Notes: generated by a model not told the origin, from the letters alone. Counted from the stretch's first letter, positions 19,705 to 28,757 are shown. The stretch: 29,697 bases of DNA from JBGQJN01 sp964423175 (GCA_964423175.1 CAYRDM010000002.1:1-29697), one strand, 5' to 3'. Numbers and translations: made by a program.

Positions 19705-20498
19705 ATATTTTCAATAAAATGTAAATTATCAGATAAATAAAATACTATTTGAGATCCAAAGAATACATATAGAGAAGCTGTAAAACTTATAAATGTGCCT
19801 AAAGGTAGTTTCGTACTAAGTCCGGCTTTTCTAAATAACAGCATAAATATTCCGACAATCGCCCCCAATGCAACCGCACCATATAAAACTAATAATACTC
19901 CTGTTGAACCAAATATAAAACCCAGAACGGCAGCAAGTTTGATGTCCCCTAGCCCCATACCCCTGCCACCAGAAAAAAACCAGATGGCAAAAAAAGGAAT
20001 AAAAGCGAGGAGAAAACCCTCCAGACCACTAAATGATATCACGGGATATATAGCACGTTCTGAAAAAAATAATCTTTCGATTAAACCGTAAATTACCGTG
20101 GCACCTAATAAAAAAATAATGATAGAGTCCGGCAAAATAAAATGTTTGAGATCAACCAGCGCCAAAATTAAAAAAATCTCCAAAATGGCAACAGAAAAAA
20201 TCCAATTGACCAATCCCAAAGGAAAAATAGTTTTGAAAGAAAAAAAGAATATCAAACCAGAATACAATTCTATAAGAGGATGAACGAAACTGATTTTAAA
20301 TTTACAGTCACGACATTGGCCTCTTAGCATTAAGAAACTTACAAGAGGAATCAAATCGAACCATCTAATATTTTTACCACAACCTTCGCAACGAGACCTT
20401 CCGCCAACAATTCCCAACCCTTGCGGCAACCTGTATATAACTACATTTACAAAACTCCCCACCGCTGTGCCAATGATGAAGATAAACAAATATGGCAT
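19695..20498 (-). CDS. pilD: Prepilin peptidase / N-methyltransferase
   Basis: Membrane aspartic protease (A24) that cleaves prepilin leaders and methylates the new N-terminus. The 267-residue protein has 7-8 helices. The cytoplasmic zinc loop shows CEGC and CRDC pairs ('RCEGCGKNI', 'GQCRDCKFK'). Catalytic aspartates lie in 'ALVDLKHFILPDS' and 'GGRGMGLGDIKLAAVLG' (GxGD). It follows the major pilin by 36 bp and overlaps the next gene by 10 bp. Confidence 0.95.
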   Translation of the reverse strand: MPYLFIFIIGTAVGSFVNVVIYRLPQGLGIVGGRSRCEGCGKNIRWFDLIPLVSFLMLRGQCRDCKFKISFVHPLIELYSGLIFFFSFKTIFPLGLVNWIFSVAILEIFLILALVDLKHFILPDSIIIFLLGATVIYGLIERLFFSERAIYPVISFSGLEGFLLAFIPFFAIWFFSGGRGMGLGDIKLAAVLGFIFGSTGVLLVLYGAVALGAIVGIFMLLFRKAGLSTKLPLGTFISFTASLYVFFGSQIVFYLSDNLHFIENIWH

Positions 20499-20534
20499 AG
20501 GGATGGGGAGTATATTTACTCTGAAATTTATTAA

Positions 20535-21137
20535 CTATTTCTGACCAAGATCGAATACACAATCATTGGCAGCTGAAGTACAAGCCTCAGTAGCACCTAC
20601 TACCGTAGCTCCGCCAAGAAAGGTTAATGGGCTTGCGCCACCAGCCGTTGTATTCAAATCTGCATCTGAAGCCAAAGCAGCTCTATTGTTTTGCTCTAAT
20701 TCAGCCCAAACTTGGTACTTCGTAGCATTAGCAGCTGGTGTATAAGCATAGCCGTAACATTGCGCGGCACCACCTGCAGTTCCATTGTAGGTAGCGGCAC
20801 AGCCAGTTGCCAAAGGATCCTTAGGCACGTTTAAAAGATATGTTGGGGTAAGTCCTGTCATATCGTTAGTGCTTAGATAGTTACCGTTGTCATCGAAATA
20901 CAATTCAACAGCAGAGCGAACCTGGTTAACATCAGCAATACGCTTCGCGTCTCTTGCTTTTGCACGAGCAACACCCAATTGAAGCAACAAAAGAGTTGCC
21001 AAAATGGATATGATCGCGATAACAACCAACAATTCAATCAATGTAAAACCTTTTGAATTTCGACCATGACGACCCCAGCCCGAACCTGTAGTATCGGAGA
21101 CTTCTCTAAAGCCAAGAAGGCTTAAAATAGTTGACAC
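20535..21137 (-). CDS. pilA: Type IV major pilin, PilA-like, with long leader
   Basis: 200-residue prepilin; processed form about 170 residues. Signature 'SKGFTLIELLVVIAIISILA' with cleavage after Gly30 and Glu5. After the helix, 'RDAKRIADVNQVRSAVELYF' and 'GNYLST' match the pilin lollipop core, and a C-terminal Cys pair (in 'TEACTSAANDCVFD') could form the disulfide-bonded D-loop. The leader of about 30 residues is much longer than the usual 6-10 and begins with GTG (21135-21137) with weak ribosome binding; no better start lies between. It has its own promoter and ~90-nt leader. It is the most likely major subunit because of these and of its place between pilC and pilD. Confidence 0.9.
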   Translation of the reverse strand: MSTILSLLGFREVSDTTGSGWGRHGRNSKGFTLIELLVVIAIISILATLLLLQLGVARAKARDAKRIADVNQVRSAVELYFDDNGNYLSTNDMTGLTPTYLLNVPKDPLATGCAATYNGTAGGAAQCYGYAYTPAANATKYQVWAELEQNNRAALASDADLNTTAGGASPLTFLGGATVVGATEACTSAANDCVFDLGQK

Positions 21138-21166
21138 TTTCAGAATAGCACTTAGCGTTTATGGCC

Positions 21167-21189
21167 TAGCGTTCGCAATGCAAGCGCTA
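21167..21189. repeat. Imperfect palindrome in the pilin leader region
   Basis: TAGCGTTCGCA-A-TGCAAGCGCTA is a near-dyad of 11-bp arms with one mismatch and one G-T pair, between promoter and start codon. A further TAGCGTT lies at 21153-21159. Candidate operator or leader hairpin. Confidence 0.4.
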
Positions 21190-21234
21190 AAATTAATCGC
21201 TATGTACTCAATTTAGTAATTATGACCTGAATAT

Positions 21235-21263
21235 ATTATAAACTTTAGTTAACACCACAACAA
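21235..21263 (-). promoter_or_regulatory. Promoter of the major pilin
   Basis: The minus strand reads TTGTTG (complement of 21258-21263), 17 bp, TATAAT (complement of 21235-21240). The start is near 21228, giving a ~90-nt untranslated leader. A separate strong promoter for the pilin inside a pilus operon is common. Confidence 0.55.
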
Positions 21264-21283
21264 ATCAGTTATACACAACTTAA

Positions 21284-22495
21284 TTAGCCAGCACTGACCA
21301 AACTATATATCGGCAATAGAACAGCAGCAACCAACACGCCCACACCAATACCCAAAATCAATATAAGGATCGGCTCAAGCAACTGAGATAGGTTTTGTAT
21401 GCTATTTTCCGATTCCGTTTTGTAAAAATTAAATATATTTTCTAACATAAAATCAGTTCTTCCTGTTTTTTCACCGATGGCAAGCATCGAACTTACTAGC
21501 GAAGGGAACTCTTTGTTATACAGCTCAAAAACTTCTGATATTGTTCCCCCTCCCCTAACACTCTCCTGAGCTTTAGCGAGAATATTTCTGTATACGGCAT
21601 TGCCCGCAACATTAGAAGTAATGGTCAATGATTCCAGTATTGGCACTCCTGATTTTATTAATGTCGCCAAAGTTTCAGCGATACGTGCAATATAGAAGCC
21701 TCTTACAACCTGTCCCAACTGTGGGAGATTTATTTTGAATCTATCAAACTTCATTGCACCATCTGGCGTTCTTATATAATAAAAAAGACCGAAGCACATG
21801 CCAAAAAACAAACCCATAAGTAGGATTATGTATCTATTAACGAAGTCTGTTGAAGCTATCAAAATCCTGGTCACCAACGGAATATCTTGCACACCCGCAT
21901 CTTTAACTATAGACAAGAGCTGTGGCAAAACGGATGTCATCATAACTATTGCAACAACCAATAACGCCGCCAAAACAAAAGCAGGATAGGATAAAGCTCC
22001 TCTGATTTTTGAGTTAAGGCTCGCGCTACGCTCAAGGTAATCTGCCAGATAAGAAAGCGTCGTCTGCAGTTTGCCAGCAACTTCGCCAGCCTTAACCAAG
22101 CTCACATAAAACTTCGTAAAAACTTTTGGATATTCAGCTACAGCAACAGAAAGAGTCGCTCCCCCCTCTATAGAGGAAACTATGCCATTAATAACGGCTT
22201 TGAAAGAAGGTTTGTCTACCTGTTTTGTCAGGGCATGCAAACCTTCGACCAAGGGGACATCAGCATCAACCAATGTGGCCAACTGTCTGGTAAATAAAAC
22301 AACATCTTTCTTGGAAGGTCTATCCAAAAAAGAAGAAATATCTTTAAGCGCGAGGCCTCTATCAGAGGCCACCAATGTCAAAACAATCAAATTCTTTTGA
22401 TGTAAAATATTTACTGCCTGTTCTTCAGAAGGTGCGTCTATTTTGCCTTCCTGCAGTTCACCTGTCTGTTTTTTTGCCTGATATGAAAATTGCAT
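21284..22495 (-). CDS. pilC: T4P inner-membrane platform protein
   Basis: 403-residue polytopic protein of the GspF/PilC family, which anchors the assembly and retraction ATPases to the pilus base. Two GspF repeats are visible: N-terminal 'FTRQLATLVDADVPLVEGL' and C-terminal 'IAETLATLIKSGVPILESL', each followed by a helical bundle. Membrane helices lie near 'YPAFVLAALLVVAIVMMTSV' and at the C-terminus. It lies 8 bp after pilT, in one transcription unit. Confidence 0.95.
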   Translation of the reverse strand: MQFSYQAKKQTGELQEGKIDAPSEEQAVNILHQKNLIVLTLVASDRGLALKDISSFLDRPSKKDVVLFTRQLATLVDADVPLVEGLHALTKQVDKPSFKAVINGIVSSIEGGATLSVAVAEYPKVFTKFYVSLVKAGEVAGKLQTTLSYLADYLERSASLNSKIRGALSYPAFVLAALLVVAIVMMTSVLPQLLSIVKDAGVQDIPLVTRILIASTDFVNRYIILLMGLFFGMCFGLFYYIRTPDGAMKFDRFKINLPQLGQVVRGFYIARIAETLATLIKSGVPILESLTITSNVAGNAVYRNILAKAQESVRGGGTISEVFELYNKEFPSLVSSMLAIGEKTGRTDFMLENIFNFYKTESENSIQNLSQLLEPILILILGIGVGVLVAAVLLPIYSLVSAG

Positions 22496-22502
22496 ATTAA
22501 AA

Positions 22503-23570
22503 CTATCTGAGCAAAGTTCTTAATTCTGCCGGATTTAGAGAATAAAATTCGGCTTGTTCCAAAGTGATTTCGCCACGACGAACCAGATCGGCCAATGATC
22601 TATTTAAAGAAATCATACCGATGTCGGAACCTGTATCTATTGCCAAATTAAGCTGTTGGATCCTCCCCTCTCGGATTAGATTCCTAACAGCAGCATTAGC
22701 AATCAAAACCTCTGTGGCTGGAATCAAGCCTCCTTTTATTCTAGGTATGAGTCTCATTGATATTATACCGGATATCGTGTTGGCTAACTGAGATGTAATC
22801 TGTCTCTGCTGTTCAGGTGGGAAAATATCAATAATACGTTCGATGCTTTGCGCTGCGTTATTTGTGTGCAGGGATGCAAATACTAAGTGTCCGGTCTCGG
22901 CAGCGGTAACTGCAGTGCTGATTGTATCGTAATCTCTCATTTCCCCAACCATTATAACATTTACATTCTCACGGAATGTTGAACGTAGTGCTCTGTTAAA
23001 AGAAAAAGTATCAAAATAAACCTCCCTCTGATCAATTATGCTGCGATCTGGAGTAAATATGTATTCTATAGGGTCCTCAATTGTAACTATTTTCTCAGCC
23101 CTCTCGTGATTTATCGCGTCAATCATTGAAGCGAGAGTTGTTGATTTTCCGTGGCCATTTGGACCCACAACCAAAACGAACCCTTGCGATAGTTTAGTAA
23201 ATATTTTGGTAATCTGAGGTAGATTTAGATCCTCAATACTCTTTACATCTTCGGGAATAAGCCTAAAAGCGGCTGCGTAATTTCCCCTAGTTTGATAAAC
23301 ATTTGCCCTGAATCTGACCTCATTGTTCAAGTCATATGCAAAATCTAATTCCTTTTCAGCAAGGAACTTCGCCTTGGCCTGATCCGAAAGCAAAGACAAA
23401 ATAAGATTATCCAAGAGCGTTTTGTCTAATATTTTTTGATCAGTAAGGGGTATAAGCCTCCAGTCAACACGAATAGTGGGATAATAACCTGGGGATAAAT
23501 GTAAATCAGATCCGCCCTTTTGGGCAGTTAGAGATAATAAAGAATCTAGTTGTTTTTTGTATTCTTCCAT
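22503..23570 (-). CDS. pilT: T4P retraction ATPase
   Basis: 355-residue hexameric ATPase that depolymerises the pilus. Walker A is 'GPNGHGKST' (a variant of the usual GPTGSGKST that still fits GxxGxGK[ST]). The Asp box is at 'IVTIEDPIEYIF', Walker B at 'VIMVGEMRD', the His box at 'HLVFASLHTNN'. The C-terminal 'AVRNLIREGRIQQL' is the AIRNLIRE retraction signature that distinguishes PilT from PilB. Its ATG overlaps the pilB stop (TAATG). Confidence 0.95.
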   Translation of the reverse strand: MEEYKKQLDSLLSLTAQKGGSDLHLSPGYYPTIRVDWRLIPLTDQKILDKTLLDNLILSLLSDQAKAKFLAEKELDFAYDLNNEVRFRANVYQTRGNYAAAFRLIPEDVKSIEDLNLPQITKIFTKLSQGFVLVVGPNGHGKSTTLASMIDAINHERAEKIVTIEDPIEYIFTPDRSIIDQREVYFDTFSFNRALRSTFRENVNVIMVGEMRDYDTISTAVTAAETGHLVFASLHTNNAAQSIERIIDIFPPEQQRQITSQLANTISGIISMRLIPRIKGGLIPATEVLIANAAVRNLIREGRIQQLNLAIDTGSDIGMISLNRSLADLVRRGEITLEQAEFYSLNPAELRTLLR

Positions 23571-25336
23571 TATTTTGGTGTTTCTTCTTGTTCCTCTTGA
23601 GCTACCGTCAATAATTCATCCAAAGAAGTAAGTCCATGCAATACCTTAATTATACCATCTTGAAACATTGTTATCATCCCCTGTCTTTTTGCTTCTCTGC
23701 GAAGAGATTCTTCTGATATGTCCCCGAGTATTATTCTTTCCAACTCATCGGTCATCGCAAGGGTTTCGAATATACCGATCCTACCCTTATAAGATCTGCC
23801 CCCGCATTCCTTACATCCCTTTTCACTGGCTTTGTATATTTCAAAATTACTTTTCGGCAAATCTTTTTTGGCATCGGCAGGCATTCTCTCTATATTCCTG
23901 CGGATCATAAATTCCTCGCCTTCGTTGGCTTTATTTTTTACTTTGCATGTTTGGCAAAGTTTTCTTAACAGCCTCTGAGCTATGGCCAGATTCAGGGTCG
24001 GCGCCAAAAGATACTTCTCTACCTTCATATCAATCAACCTGGGAATAACTCCAATGGTATCGTTGGTGTGTATGGTCGAGAGGACAACATGTCCAGTTAA
24101 AGACGCCTGAGTTGCAAGACTTGCCGTCTCACTATCGCGCATCTCTCCAATCATAATTATATCGGGGTCCTGACGGAGAATATGTCTCAACCCGCTAGCA
24201 AATGTATACCCGATTTCTTCATGCGTCTGTGACTGGTTAACACCATTTACATAATATTCAATCGGGTCTTCAAGAGTAACTATATTTATTTCGTCATCAT
24301 TTATTTCTCTCAATATAGCAGCGAGTGTTGTTGATTTACCTGAACCAGTAGGTCCGGAAATCAAAACTTCTCCATACGGCTTATCCATACTTTCCCTGAC
24401 TAAATCCAATGACCGTCCCTCAAGACCCAAATCTGTAAGTTTAATATCTCCGACGAGAGGATCTAAAATTCTAAGAACTATTTTTTCACCATTTCTGACA
24501 GGAAAAGTTGAAACTCTAAAATCAACCCTCCTATCACCTATCTTCGTGGAAAATCTTCCGTCTTGAGCAAGACGAGTCTCATCTATTTTTAAATCAGATA
24601 AAATTTTTATTCTTGTCGCTAAGGCTGACAACAAACTCGTCGGAAGGGATAAAACAGTTCTTAAAACACCATCGATACGAAATCTCAAGCGAATTCTGTC
24701 TTCAAAAGGCTCGATATGAATATCGGATGCTCTGGTATCAACTGCATGTTTAACTATTATGGCAACTATGCGAGTAACTGGCGCTTCTGCTGTAATTTGT
24801 TCGAGCCCTCCGGTCTTTTCTCCTATCTTAAGTTCCTTTTGAGAATTCGATTCCCCCGAAAGCTGTTCGAGAGCACGGCCAACTTCTGTGGTAAGATTGC
24901 GGACGTTTTTGCTTAAATTATCAAAATCTTTATAACTTATTAGATACTTCTCCAGGTTCAATCCCTTATCAGAAGCAATAAATTTTACGGCCTCCAGTGC
25001 ATCTATATTCTCTGGATTGATTATGCCAACCTTAAGCTTGCCGCCTTCGATACTAAAGGGTACAACCTTATAAAAACTTATTATATTCTCAGGAACTTCT
25101 TTTATCGCCTCCTTATCGATCTCGAAACCAGATAGATCTATAACCGCGATCTGGTAGAGCTGGGATTTTATTTTTAGGAGGTCTGTGTCGCCAATCAATC
25201 CCTTGCCAACCAAAATCTCGCCAAAATCTTTTTGATTAGAGATTGCTTCTTTTTCTAGATCGCCAACAACTTCAGGGCTTAAAAGGCCCTGTCTTAAAAG
25301 TTCCTCTTCTAAAAGTTGTGGTATTTGAAATGCCAA
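23570..25336 (-). CDS. pilB: T4P extension ATPase
   Basis: 588-residue GspE/PilB ATPase that drives polymerisation. An N-terminal MshEN-like region of about 150 residues binds regulators or nucleotides in the family. Walker A 'GPTGSGKST', 'IVTLEDPIEYYVNG', Walker B 'IIMIGEMRD' and His box 'HVVLSTIHTND' follow. The four-Cys zinc insert ('CQTCKVKN' ... 'CKECGGRSYKG') is the mark of assembly ATPases. The start is TTG (25334-25336); no nearby ATG fits. It is first of the ATPase pair and followed directly by pilT. Confidence 0.95.
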   Translation of the reverse strand: MAFQIPQLLEEELLRQGLLSPEVVGDLEKEAISNQKDFGEILVGKGLIGDTDLLKIKSQLYQIAVIDLSGFEIDKEAIKEVPENIISFYKVVPFSIEGGKLKVGIINPENIDALEAVKFIASDKGLNLEKYLISYKDFDNLSKNVRNLTTEVGRALEQLSGESNSQKELKIGEKTGGLEQITAEAPVTRIVAIIVKHAVDTRASDIHIEPFEDRIRLRFRIDGVLRTVLSLPTSLLSALATRIKILSDLKIDETRLAQDGRFSTKIGDRRVDFRVSTFPVRNGEKIVLRILDPLVGDIKLTDLGLEGRSLDLVRESMDKPYGEVLISGPTGSGKSTTLAAILREINDDEINIVTLEDPIEYYVNGVNQSQTHEEIGYTFASGLRHILRQDPDIIMIGEMRDSETASLATQASLTGHVVLSTIHTNDTIGVIPRLIDMKVEKYLLAPTLNLAIAQRLLRKLCQTCKVKNKANEGEEFMIRRNIERMPADAKKDLPKSNFEIYKASEKGCKECGGRSYKGRIGIFETLAMTDELERIILGDISEESLRREAKRQGMITMFQDGIIKVLHGLTSLDELLTVAQEEQEETPK

Positions 25337-25351
25337 ACTTGAATATTATCT

Positions 25352-25639
25352 TTATTGAATCGGTGCAAAAATATCAGCTCTGCCGCTAGACCCAGGCAAG
25401 ACCGGTGAATCTCCAAAAATTCTAAGTGTTTTGAAAGAGTCATTATTAAAAGCCGAAAAGTCTAAGTTCAAATCTTTGAATTTACTTAAATCATCGCTCA
25501 GTGGAATATTCTGGGAAGATGTCGGAAGCTGAGACTGGGAAAATTGAGTATTATATAAATATCCTGCGGCAAAACCCAATGCAACAATTCCCAATAGTAT
25601 TAGAATGCTAGTAGTTTTTTTATTATCGACTGGTGCCAT
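25352..25639 (-). CDS. Small membrane-anchored protein at the PilP position
   Basis: 95-residue protein. A transmembrane helix near residues 10-30 is followed by a short extracytoplasmic part ending 'GSSGRADIFAPIQ', which resembles the 'GR-x-NPF' motif found at the ends of inner-membrane pilus alignment proteins. It lies between pilO and pilB where pilP sits in many T4P operons, but it is too short for a standard PilP, and no outer-membrane secretin appears, as expected for a monoderm-like CPR cell. Confidence 0.75.
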   Translation of the reverse strand: MAPVDNKKTTSILILLGIVALGFAAGYLYNTQFSQSQLPTSSQNIPLSDDLSKFKDLNLDFSAFNNDSFKTLRIFGDSPVLPGSSGRADIFAPIQ

Positions 25640-25650
25640 GTAATTTAAAT

Positions 25651-26172
25651 CTATTTAATATGATAAGCGTTCATAGACATCAAAATATTTAGTGACCCTG
25701 GCAAATTGTTTGCGATTGCGGCATCAACTTTGACCGCATCGTATATTCTAAGACTTTGCTCCTCCAATTTAAGGAAATTAGTAAAAGCAGAATAAGTTCC
25801 GACAAGATCTAAAGCAACTCCAACCTTTTTATAAATTTCGCTTGTGGTTGTTTTGTCTTCGCTAACAGTAATTCCAGTCAACTGAAGGCCAGACTGTTCC
25901 GCCATTTTTTGGACGCTCAGTATTATCTGGTCAGCATGCCTGTCGGCAGGTATGAAATTAGTTATTTTATCTATGTCTGATTGTCTCGATGCAATTTGAG
26001 AGCTTAATCTTTTAACATTTCCGACCAGGTTAGTTCTGCTATCTAGAACCGCCTGCCTAGAAGAAATCTCTTCTTTAAAACTCTTTATGGCACTGTATTG
26101 AGGCACGACAAAAGCCATTATAAAGAAGACACCGAAAGAAAAAATGATTGATGCCCAGATACTTCTATTCAT
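25651..26172 (-). CDS. pilO: PilO-like pilus alignment protein
   Basis: 173-residue inner-membrane protein. A short stub and transmembrane helix (about residues 5-25) are followed by a coiled coil ('EEISSRQAVLDSR', 'SSQIASRQSDIDKITNFIPA') and a ferredoxin-like domain with 'MAEQSGLQLTGITVSED' and 'YSAFTNFLKLEEQSLRIYD', as in PilO/GspM. Its ATG follows the pilN stop directly. It pairs with PilN to link the cytoplasmic PilM ring to the periplasmic side. Confidence 0.88.
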   Translation of the reverse strand: MNRSIWASIIFSFGVFFIMAFVVPQYSAIKSFKEEISSRQAVLDSRTNLVGNVKRLSSQIASRQSDIDKITNFIPADRHADQIILSVQKMAEQSGLQLTGITVSEDKTTTSEIYKKVGVALDLVGTYSAFTNFLKLEEQSLRIYDAVKVDAAIANNLPGSLNILMSMNAYHIK

Positions 26173-26733
26173 TTATTTAGCTCTATTTATAAACTTACTG
26201 GCTTTAAAAAATATATCCATTGAAAAATTAACCTGTCCGTTTGATTGCGCCTGAACCTTGCTCAAGTCTATGTCTGAGACGAAATCAGCGCTATATAATC
26301 CAGCAATTTGCTTAGCCACTGTAGTTAAACCCGAAGCAACAGCAACAACTCCGATCTTCCCATTTCCGATATCAAAACTCATCGATTTAATCTGAACCTG
26401 GGGTTGTATCAAACTCTGGATTCTGCCGAAAGCGTCGGATAAAAAGATATGGTTTTGAATTATAGAATTGGCCAATGAAAGCTGCTTATAAGTATTGAGC
26501 AACTTTGCTTCTTCTTTTTTATCACGAGATTTTTCCAAAGTAACCAACCGGTCATCAATAGAGGCCAGGGCCGCAACCTGTTTGTTTTTATATGTTAATA
26601 GTCCAAAATAAGCTCCGGCCACCAAAATCAGAAACAAAAATGCAAAAACCAAGGGTCGATTCTCCCCTGGATTTTCTACATTTATTTTCTTCCTTGTTTC
26701 GGGAAGAAGTTGTAACCCTCCAATATCAGCCAT
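26173..26733 (-). CDS. pilN: PilN-like pilus alignment protein
   Basis: 186-residue bitopic protein. The cytoplasmic tail begins 'MADIGGLQLLPETRKKINVE', holding the PilN 'INLLP'-like motif that binds PilM. A transmembrane helix lies at about residues 26-48, then a coiled coil ('ASIDDRLVTLEKSRDKKEEA') and a small C-terminal domain. It follows pilM by 54 bp and abuts pilO. Confidence 0.88.
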   Translation of the reverse strand: MADIGGLQLLPETRKKINVENPGENRPLVFAFLFLILVAGAYFGLLTYKNKQVAALASIDDRLVTLEKSRDKKEEAKLLNTYKQLSLANSIIQNHIFLSDAFGRIQSLIQPQVQIKSMSFDIGNGKIGVVAVASGLTTVAKQIAGLYSADFVSDIDLSKVQAQSNGQVNFSMDIFFKASKFINRAK

Positions 26734-26787
26734 CCTTATTTATTTTATCTTAAAAAGCTTATCTTGTTATGCACAGGTGGCAAAAAT

Positions 26788-27900
26788 TTAGAACTCCCTC
26801 ATCGCCAAACCTATTGATATAGGAAATGTATTGTTCAGCTCTGGCTGAATCTTCTTCAAACCTTCGGGCAAAACAAGTCTTGATAAAGGATTGCCGACGG
26901 TCACAGGAACGCCTAACCTGTTCCCGAAATAATTTGCGAAATTTGGCATATTCGCCAGCCCTCCAACCAATATAACCTTGCTAACCTTTGTGTTTTTTAA
27001 TTCTTCATAACTATGCATTGTTTTCTTGGTTTCAAGTGCCATCATATCCAAAAGAGAACTCATGGCTTGTTGTATTACATTGTCCTCTACATCTTTAATC
27101 CCTATGCTTCTCTTCAATTCCTCTGCCCTGCTGATACTCACATTCAGTGCTTTTGAAATAGATCTGGTAATCTCAAAGCCTCCAACCTCATAATTGTGGC
27201 TTATTCTTTCATATCCATTGTCAACGATTAAAATAGAAGTGCTGCGTCCACCGATATTTACTATGGCGACTGGGCTAAGATCATTCCCGAGCAACGCTCT
27301 TATCAAGGCAGAATTCTCTGGCTCAAGTGCTCTAAAATTTAGCCCTGTAATTTTAATGATTGATTTGTAACGCTCTATCTCCTGCTTGGGCACAGCTATC
27401 AAGAAGACATCTACCGTCGGTGTTTTGCCCAGACCACCATTATTTGGCTGTTGAACACTCATTTGCCCCTGTTGATTATTTGCAATGTTCACTATTGACC
27501 AGTCCAGGATTACATCGCTTATCGGCAATGGTATGTATTTTCTTGCCTCGAAAGGAATACTCTTGGCAATGTCTTTCTCTGAAAGATACGGCATGGAAAT
27601 CATTGTAGAAAAACTCGAAAATGAGGGAATCGAAACAACAGCATCGCTGGCTTTCATTTTACTTACTTTAATAATTTCCTTTATTCCCCAAGAGAGGTCA
27701 TCATTGGTTAACTGGGCCACACTTTCGCTTGAAAGCTTGTTGGAAATGTTGACCGCATTGCCAACGGCCTCTAGTTGAAACATGCCATAGTTATCCAGCT
27801 TAAAACGCCCGCCTTCTTTAGAAAGCTCAACAATTTTAATTGCAGATGTGCCTATGTCTATACCCAGTTTGCTCTTTGATTTAAAGCTAAAAAAACTCAA
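26788..27900 (-). CDS. pilM: PilM, actin-like pilus assembly ATPase
   Basis: 370-residue cytoplasmic actin-fold protein. The N-terminal phosphate loop 'LGIDIGTSAIKIVELSKEGG' is followed by 'MPYLSEKDIAKSIPFEARKY' and 'IPLPISDVILDW', both PilM hallmarks, then 'AIVNIGGRSTSILIVDNGYE' and 'VILVGGLANMPNFANYF'. It forms a ring under PilN. The start is TTG (27898-27900) with no clear ATG near. First gene of the main pilus operon; an extended -10 promoter lies upstream. Confidence 0.95.
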   Translation of the reverse strand: MSFFSFKSKSKLGIDIGTSAIKIVELSKEGGRFKLDNYGMFQLEAVGNAVNISNKLSSESVAQLTNDDLSWGIKEIIKVSKMKASDAVVSIPSFSSFSTMISMPYLSEKDIAKSIPFEARKYIPLPISDVILDWSIVNIANNQQGQMSVQQPNNGGLGKTPTVDVFLIAVPKQEIERYKSIIKITGLNFRALEPENSALIRALLGNDLSPVAIVNIGGRSTSILIVDNGYERISHNYEVGGFEITRSISKALNVSISRAEELKRSIGIKDVEDNVIQQAMSSLLDMMALETKKTMHSYEELKNTKVSKVILVGGLANMPNFANYFGNRLGVPVTVGNPLSRLVLPEGLKKIQPELNNTFPISIGLAMREF

Positions 27901-27963
27901 AAAAGTTCTCGATTATTGTGCCGACAAGGACACGATAAGCGAGCATAAATAGAATCTATTGTC

Positions 27964-27972
27964 ATTATAGCA
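27964..27972 (-). promoter_or_regulatory. Extended -10 promoter for the pilM operon
   Basis: The minus strand reads TGCTATAAT (complement of 27964-27972), a full TGnTATAAT, about 64 bases before the pilM TTG. The divergent comF starts 25 bp to its right. No good -35 seen. Confidence 0.5.
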
Positions 27973-27996
27973 TTTAGAGAGTAAATATTATACACA

Positions 27997-28734
27997 ATGG
28001 GTATTCTAAGAGATACAATTTTGGATATTATTTTCCCGCGTAAATGCATCGGCTGCAATCTTTTATTAGAAAATAAGCTACCGGCTTATTTTTGCAGAGA
28101 ATGTATCAATTCAATAAACCTTCTCGGAAAAACGGCTTGTGCTTTCTGTCTTGCGCCAGTAGTAAACGGCAAAACGTGCCAATTTTGCATAAAAAAACAT
28201 TATCTGGATAGGCTGTTGGTAGCTGCATCCTATGACAATCCTCTCGTTGAAAGATCTATAAAAACCATGAAATATCGTTTTATCAAACTACTGGCATCGG
28301 ATATTTCTGAACTCATGTCCAAACATCTTAAAAACCAAAATTCAGTAGAGATCTCCAAAAACCCTAGAGAATATCTGGTTGTTCCCGTCCCTTTACATAG
28401 ACAAAGATTTAATTGGAGAGGTTTCAATCAAGCAGAAGTAATATCTGCGAATCTATCAAAAGAATTAAATCTTAATTTAGAAACAAATCTGCTTATAAGA
28501 AAAACCGGCTCTAGACCTCAGGCTGAAATATCTGATCGATACTCAAGAATCCAAAATATAAAGGGTATTTTTCAAATAAACAAGGACATGGCATCCTCAG
28601 CAAAAGACAAAAAGATAATTCTAGTCGATGACGTATCTACCACAGGATCAACACTTGATGATTGTGCCAGAGCGCTAAAAGAGTGCGGTGTGAAAGAAGT
28701 AATCGGATTTGTTTTCGCCAGAGGCAAAATTTAA
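27997..28734 (+). CDS. comF: ComF-family phosphoribosyltransferase
   Basis: 245-residue cytoplasmic protein. The N-terminal zinc domain has four Cys pairs ('KCIGCNLL', 'FCRECI', 'CAFCLAPV', 'CQFCIKKH'). The C-terminal type I phosphoribosyltransferase domain has the PRPP loop 'IILVDDVSTTGST', and 'VVPVPLHRQRFNWRGFNQAE' is typical of ComF/GntX. In competent bacteria ComF aids DNA uptake or processing of the incoming strand. It is divergent from pilM across a shared promoter region. Confidence 0.95.
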   Translation: MGILRDTILDIIFPRKCIGCNLLLENKLPAYFCRECINSINLLGKTACAFCLAPVVNGKTCQFCIKKHYLDRLLVAASYDNPLVERSIKTMKYRFIKLLASDISELMSKHLKNQNSVEISKNPREYLVVPVPLHRQRFNWRGFNQAEVISANLSKELNLNLETNLLIRKTGSRPQAEISDRYSRIQNIKGIFQINKDMASSAKDKKIILVDDVSTTGSTLDDCARALKECGVKEVIGFVFARGKI

Positions 28735-28757
28735 AACACCCGATTGCCGGGTGTTTT
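28733..28757. terminator. Bidirectional terminator between comF and parB
   Basis: A 10-bp perfect stem, AAAACACCCG (28733-28742) and CGGGTGTTTT (28748-28757) with a 5-nt loop, gives U-runs in both directions. It overlaps the comF TAA (28732-28734) and the parB TAA (28756-28758). Confidence 0.88.

Noticed and set aside
20510..20530. GAGTA/TACTC hairpin after the major pilin as a terminator
   Set aside because: The stem is only 5 bp and no U-tract follows on the minus strand.
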